From: Blastomyces gilchristii SLH14081
Taxonomy: Eukaryota > Ascomycota > Eurotiomycetes > Onygenales > Ajellomycetaceae
Reading direction: 5' to 3'
DNA length: 64,000 nucleotides
Assembly (NCBI RefSeq): GCF_000003855.2
Contig: NW_003101669.1
Coordinates: 748,795-812,794 of the forward strand
The notes under the pieces were generated by a model, which was given only the letters and a program-made list of their open reading frames with translations, had not been told where the DNA came from and did not search any database. A program made the position numbers and the translations under genes. Positions within the stretch are counted from its first letter, which is position 1, and each line of letters begins with the position of its first letter. Below are positions 59,601 to 64,000 of this stretch, in pieces.

Positions 59601-61069
59601 ATAGAAACCCTTGAGTCGTGTCCCAAAGGAAGAGGCTCTGAAATGTTCAATTGATATGATTTCCCCCTTGATTGAGCAGGACAAGTGTTCATGTTTGGTG
59701 AGTGCCTGGGGCGTGGATCGATGTCCTAAAAATAGAGCCATGTAGTGCCAAGACCCTAATTAAGCTTAAAGTAACTTTCCCACACTTTTCGCATCTGAAC
59801 CTTAGAAAGCTCGGTCACAGTTTGTTTCTATGCAACGCATTCCTACCACCAACGAGCTGTCTCAAGATCCAGCGAAAGGCACAAAAAAAGGAAGGAAAAA
59901 AATAAGTTGGCGCTCAAGACCATAGCGCGGAACTTATCTTGATTCCCGAAAAGGTCGCTTTTTCGGGAGAGCACGCTGTATACGTTCCCATTGAACTATG
60001 GAATGACCTCGGGATGGTCAACAAAGCCCTTGAGGAAACGGACTTAACAATGAACTATTTAAATCCAATTCGCTCTGTTGTAGTCTTACATCTCGATGGA
60101 TGTCAGAGATGGTTGGCGATCATCTCATTGTCTGAATGATGAAGGCCTCACCATGTTTTCCGTCTCTAAATCGCCCTTTTGAGCGCCACTGTCTCATTCA
60201 ATATCGTCCATGGTTGTTGCCGTTGATGATGATATTCGCATCATTCTACATTATTCTACATCATGGTCCATACTGTTTTCGCCTTACACGTTCCATTCCA
60301 ATTTGCTATGTTAACCTGGCATGTTCTCCCTCAGGGCTGAGGATTACCTTCATATTATCTTTTTGACATGCCCGGTCGAAACACTAGCTTTCTCTCCAAT
60401 CAAGCACCTTCCCTGTCAAATGGTTTTAGGTGGGACTCGATGATATCTCGAGAACGGTGGTCTGTCAAATGGCTGACTAAAAGCTCTCGGCAATCAGATG
60501 CGGTATTCGACGAACGGAATGATAGATATCAATGCTTTTCCTTTTTGTGAGCTGGTGAACGTGGTGACAGGCTCCGCCTCTTATGTCACGAACACCTGGG
60601 GGTGGGGGAGGAATGGATGGACTTTTCTAGCCCTGGGGCCTAAATCCTTTGAGTGGAGTGGACATGTGGGCAACAACGATCGATTTCCCCGAGGAGTGCC
60701 CGAAAAGTACGTCTGGCAGGAGGATGTTATTTTTGCGCTGATGATAGATGCCTCTACGGAGAATATGGCCGGTTCTCAACTTGATGGTAACTCGAGTAGA
60801 CTGGCTATTTCAGCTCTCCGACAATGATAACATGCCAGAGACACCCGTAGCCTGCCTTCTATCCCCGAACCAGCCCTGCGCACAGCCGGTAGATCACCAT
60901 GATATAAGAAAGGCCATTCTTCTACCTTCCAAGTCAATCAAGATTCACGCATCTCCCTTTCTATTTCCATTTTTCTTTCGTTTGCCCAGATATTTTCACG
61001 CCACCAACTACCAGCCACTAGGAAACAATCGCATCTCTCCCAAAAACCCTGCCTCTAGATCTCTCCAAA
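56616..61069. other. 4.5-kb gene-poor region
   Basis: PSD2 promoter at the right-hand start. A TAGTAGTGG/GGAGGTGCC direct repeat lies at about 56,767-56,822 and a CAG/CAA run at about 57,342-57,362. Beyond that I see only short overlapping frames on both strands, AT-rich patches and no recognisable product. Some stretches (about 59,930-60,130; 60,540-60,830) read like protein for 60-100 codons without motifs, and could be decayed genes. Confidence 0.4.
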
Positions 61070-61149
61070 TGTCCCAAACTTTCCTCAGAGCAGGCCGGTC
61101 ACCTCCGCCACTTCTACAATATCGGCACACCAGTCTCGACAGTGACTGG

Positions 61150-62236
61150 CCACATATGGTCACACAGGATCCGGACCAAGCATTCTTAGATGCATACCGC
61201 TACCAGCTCGCACCCATTGCCTACACTGCTGGTTTGGCACACTACCATCGTCCTCCCAGTCATGCGCAGTCTCTTCAAACCGTTGATCCGCAACCTGATC
61301 CACAAAATGCTGCGCAATGAGGTCTGGAGCCACTAGTGCCTGACATCCCAGGCTGAGCTACATGAGCTACGCAAACCCTAGGCGGACCCCACAATCACAG
61401 GAAATATCATGTATAGTGGTCATCTATTGTTGATGACGATGGGTTTGAGAAGCCTGGGAGTTTAACGTTTAATTGGGATCCGGTGTTTGGGGGATTCGGA
61501 CCGGAGAAGTTCGAGTATGATAATACGAGTTTGCAGAAAGCTATCTTGAAAGAGATGGAGAGAGGAGGCGGGCTGGGGTCCGCGCTGAGCCTAATCTAGT
61601 CTTTGTGGTTTGCAAGCAGTTTCCAGTAGGTACTCTCTCTCTCTTTTCCTATTCCTTTGACGAAAACCTTTCTTTTGTTAAAGGAATTTGAGACCTAATT
61701 CCTTGGGTTGCGAACAGCTCATAGCCATGCGCTATAACGACGTCCGCCATGGAACAGATGTCATCGAAGGCGTTCTCGAGAAGTATCGGGAAGCCCTACA
61801 AAAAGAAATAATATGATCGGACAAGATGGCATATTTGTCGACTGACTTTTTCTCCGTCAGGGCACTACCACTGGAGCACGCGGTCCACGGTTTTCCGCAT
61901 GGTGAGTTAATATGCTGCTGGTGGGTGGTACTCTCCTCTGCAGTAGTCAAGGAGTCAAAAACTAAAAAAAGAAAGAGAGAAAGAAAAAGGAAGGCTGACG
62001 CTGGCGCTGGCGCTGGCGCGATTGTTGTTACGCTAAGGAACTAGTAGGAGAAGAAAAGAGAGTGGAGTTTGTTGTAAGGAACCTTCCGAAGGTCATTCGG
62101 GGAGTGTATGAGAGAGGGTGCCTGGTAGAGCAACGGGAAGTTGGCGATGGCAGGAGTATTGATATTAAAAGCGCCCTTGGCTCAGGTGAGGAAGTGGATA
62201 TTGTGCTGATGCGAAAGCCGACTGAGAGCATCTAAG
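61150..62236 (+). pseudogene. Broken linalool dehydratase/isomerase-domain-like gene
   Basis: Homology continues across frames and stops. DPDQAFLDAYRYQLAPIAYT starts near 61,160. After a frame change comes VMRSLFKPLIRNLIHKMLR, with stops replacing Trp at 61,334 and 61,379. Another frame change near 61,434 leads to GFEKPGSLTFNWDPVFGGFG and KFEYDNTSLQKAILKEMER, and a third to EPNLVFVVCKQFP. An intron of about 80 nt (near 61,628-61,708) precedes IAMRYNDVRHGTDVIEGVLE, then GIFVD, a TGA for Trp at 61,843, and GTTTGARGPRFSAW. The middle is missing before FVVRNLPKVIRGVYERG and the end at 62,236. Fungal proteins with this pattern are annotated with the LDI domain; I assign it from memory of motifs. 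The gene cannot make a full product. Confidence 0.55.
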
Positions 62237-62553
62237 GGAGGGAGTTCTTATGAATCATACATGTTCCGCAAATTTATATTGTAAGTCATTTCTCACAAAT
62301 CAGGGTTTGCTATACAGATAAATAGTAATGCCTTCTATATATATCTCTAAATTGTAATCTATTTCTATATGAATATGGAACAGGAAACGTCCGTATACGC
62401 CTTGAAACCATGCTAGCCGAATAATGAACATCCCGGACGCCAATTGCCCAGGCAAGCCAAAACAACAAATAAAAAATAGCCTCGCTATCATGACCAGCAC
62501 GTGTATGCACGCTTTGAAAAAAGAAAAAGAAAAAAAAAAGAGTCTGAAAAAAA
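62237..62553. other. Convergent intergenic region
   Basis: 3' flanks of the pseudogene and the ThrE-type gene. Nothing recognised. Confidence 0.45.
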
Positions 62554-64000
62554 TCAAAAACTAAACAATCCACTTCTCCTCTTACCGAATGGGTAAACCA
62601 CCAGAGCCGCCATGAACAATCCCCCTGAAATCCCGATAGCAACCTCCAACATCCCAGAGCCAATATCAAATACCACATTCCCCCAAAATCTGTTCATCAT
62701 TAACCTCTCCATCATATTTTTTATCTCTTCTGTACTCGCCGTAGACGAATTTCCCAACAAGTCACTTGCTAGATCGCTCAGCGGCTCCGTCGCTAAATCA
62801 GTGGACTTGAGATTGGTTGAAACGATTAGGCTTGATAATAGGCTACCACTGGATGCCAAGCCTGAGGGTAGCTGCAGAAATATAGCAGGTAGTATGGCGG
62901 CAGCGGCCAGCCCATGTCCTAGCCGGCTATATAAATTGCCCATGATGCCGATTGCGAAGGCGCCCAGGGCGCTGGAGATCTGGGTCGATACGAATTGGCG
63001 TGCGGCGAAGAAGCGGACAATGTAACCGGTAACAGCGATGGTAGCCATGACGGGGAGTTGTTTAAATTTTGCCTGATTGATGAGGGAGGAGCAGATGGCG
63101 AAGCCGATCACGAAGGGGAAGCGCTGCAGATACTCGTTTTTGATGGGACTGGCGGGACAAGCAAATGCGGCTGTGGCGTTTTTGTCCAGAGCACCGTAAA
63201 GAGCAGTGCCGATGAGCATTCCGAAGCCGAGGAAAAGGGAGTAGATAATGGCGTAGACCATGCGGACAGAGCCGGCGATAATATTGCGCGATTGCAATGC
63301 CAGTGCGCCACATAGGACAATGTATCCTGGAAGAATTAGACAGATGGATGACTGAGCCAGCGCTGCGAAGCAAAAAAGGTGGTGCCCCTTTGACGTCGTT
63401 ATGCTTCCGAATGCTCGAGCAAAGAAGGAGGTGATGACAGCGGCAGAGATTTCGAACACATTGGCATAGTGCGAGGAGCGGGGGGTAAGAACATGCTGCA
63501 GGACACCAAGTACACAGCCCAGAAGGAAGCAAATGGGCATGTCGATTGGTCGTGCACCAAAGGCAAAGGGGCCAACCATGGCGCTGGCTAACCCGTACAG
63601 GAATATCACCCAGGGGACACTATACTTCGGATTCGCATTCATGATGTCTCGCAGCCGCTGCATAGCCTCTTCCACACCGATGATGTCGTGAACAACTTCC
63701 TTGTAAATCATCTGGATGTCACGTAGACGGCCCAAATCAACGCCCTCATGCGACCGGACCATTTTTAAGTCTGTGGTGTCCGTCGTACTGTCCTCAAATG
63801 CCATAAGCATGGTTCCAGGAAAATACGTAAAGCTGCCCTCTAATTCGAGGACTCGAGCCGTCATTCTCATGTACTCTTCTAGTCGATGTGATGGTGCCCC
63901 GCAATTCATTAGAGCACGACAGAGTTTGTCAAGATATTTCTTCCGTTGGCGAGTTTCTCGAATATGGACCCTGAGCTGGATCTCTTCCTCGAGACGACTT
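62554..64000 (-). CDS. ThrE/Prm10-type (DUF1212/DUF3815) membrane protein, 5' end beyond the window
   Basis: The frame stays open from the window edge through RVHIRETRQRKKYLDKLCRA to the stop at 62,554, so at least 482 residues are present. The ThrE cytosolic domain is clear: LMNCGAPSHRLEEYMRMTARVL, GTMLMAFED, GRLRDIQMIYKEVVHDI, then a membrane half of about ten segments (VPWVIFLYGLASAMVGPFAF, EISAAVITSFFARAFGS, CLILPGYIVLCGALAL, FVIGFAICSSLINQAKFKQL). Bacterial ThrE exports threonine and serine; yeast Prm10 and its neighbour are fungal members without a settled substrate. Fungal homologues carry a long N-terminal extension, which must lie to the right. Confidence 0.9.
   Translation of the reverse strand, partial: SRLEEEIQLRVHIRETRQRKKYLDKLCRALMNCGAPSHRLEEYMRMTARVLELEGSFTYFPGTMLMAFEDSTTDTTDLKMVRSHEGVDLGRLRDIQMIYKEVVHDIIGVEEAMQRLRDIMNANPKYSVPWVIFLYGLASAMVGPFAFGARPIDMPICFLLGCVLGVLQHVLTPRSSHYANVFEISAAVITSFFARAFGSITTSKGHHLFCFAALAQSSICLILPGYIVLCGALALQSRNIIAGSVRMVYAIIYSLFLGFGMLIGTALYGALDKNATAAFACPASPIKNEYLQRFPFVIGFAICSSLINQAKFKQLPVMATIAVTGYIVRFFAARQFVSTQISSALGAFAIGIMGNLYSRLGHGLAAAAILPAIFLQLPSGLASSGSLLSSLIVSTNLKSTDLATEPLSDLASDLLGNSSTASTEEIKNMMERLMMNRFWGNVVFDIGSGMLEVAIGISGGLFMAALVVYPFGKRRSGLFSF

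Overview
The window is nuclear DNA of a filamentous ascomycete. Short GT..AG introns with TACTAAC-like branch points, the fungal gene set (MCM2, CDK8/SSN3, DSN1, a C2-domain phosphatidylserine decarboxylase, URC4, a ThrE/Prm10-type protein) and the protein sequences point to Eurotiomycetes. The sharp split between an AT-rich, CpG-free transposon block and a GC-balanced gene-rich block suggests Onygenales; this placement is inference.

Layout. 1-12,236 is an AT-rich transposon graveyard. It starts with a decayed LINE (reverse transcriptase, RNase H, TAA-repeat tail to 3,175), then a decayed Ty3/gypsy element on the minus strand (to about 7,500). Next comes a nest of non-autonomous elements: a 506-bp inverted-repeat element (MITE-like) in four copies and a tRNA-derived SINE in two copies. 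Their target-site duplications are still readable, so the order of insertion can be reconstructed. I saw no CpG before about 7,520. The change to normal sequence at about 12,240 is abrupt.

12.8-36.5 kb is ordinary gene space: a secreted protein of unknown role, an F-box protein, a frameshifted MFS transporter, MCM2, a UBR7/Mlo2-type UBR-box/PHD protein, a 41-codon small ORF, SSN3/CDK8, an unknown polytopic membrane protein, URC4 (DUF1688) and a Vps73-like sugar transporter.

37.6-48.4 kb looks specialised for the cell surface. A secreted protein has an eight-cysteine head and a long x-Y-P-T-x array plus a Thr-rich tail. It is followed by a GT71-type mannosyltransferase, a SLC35/TPT-type nucleotide-sugar transporter, a type II membrane glycosyltransferase-like protein and a GT17-type enzyme. 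The four sugar genes form two divergent pairs that converge in the middle. I read this as a candidate glycan-assembly cluster, and the Thr-rich protein as a possible substrate; both are inference.

49.2-64 kb holds DSN1/Mis13 (kinetochore), a seven-exon PSD2-type phosphatidylserine decarboxylase, a 4.5-kb gene-poor stretch, a broken gene resembling the linalool dehydratase/isomerase-domain family, and a ThrE/Prm10-type membrane protein running off the right end. Two genes (MCM2 and the MFS transporter) each lack exactly one base for an open frame, which may mean residual single-base assembly errors. Exon coordinates were worked out by hand from splice sites and frame continuity.
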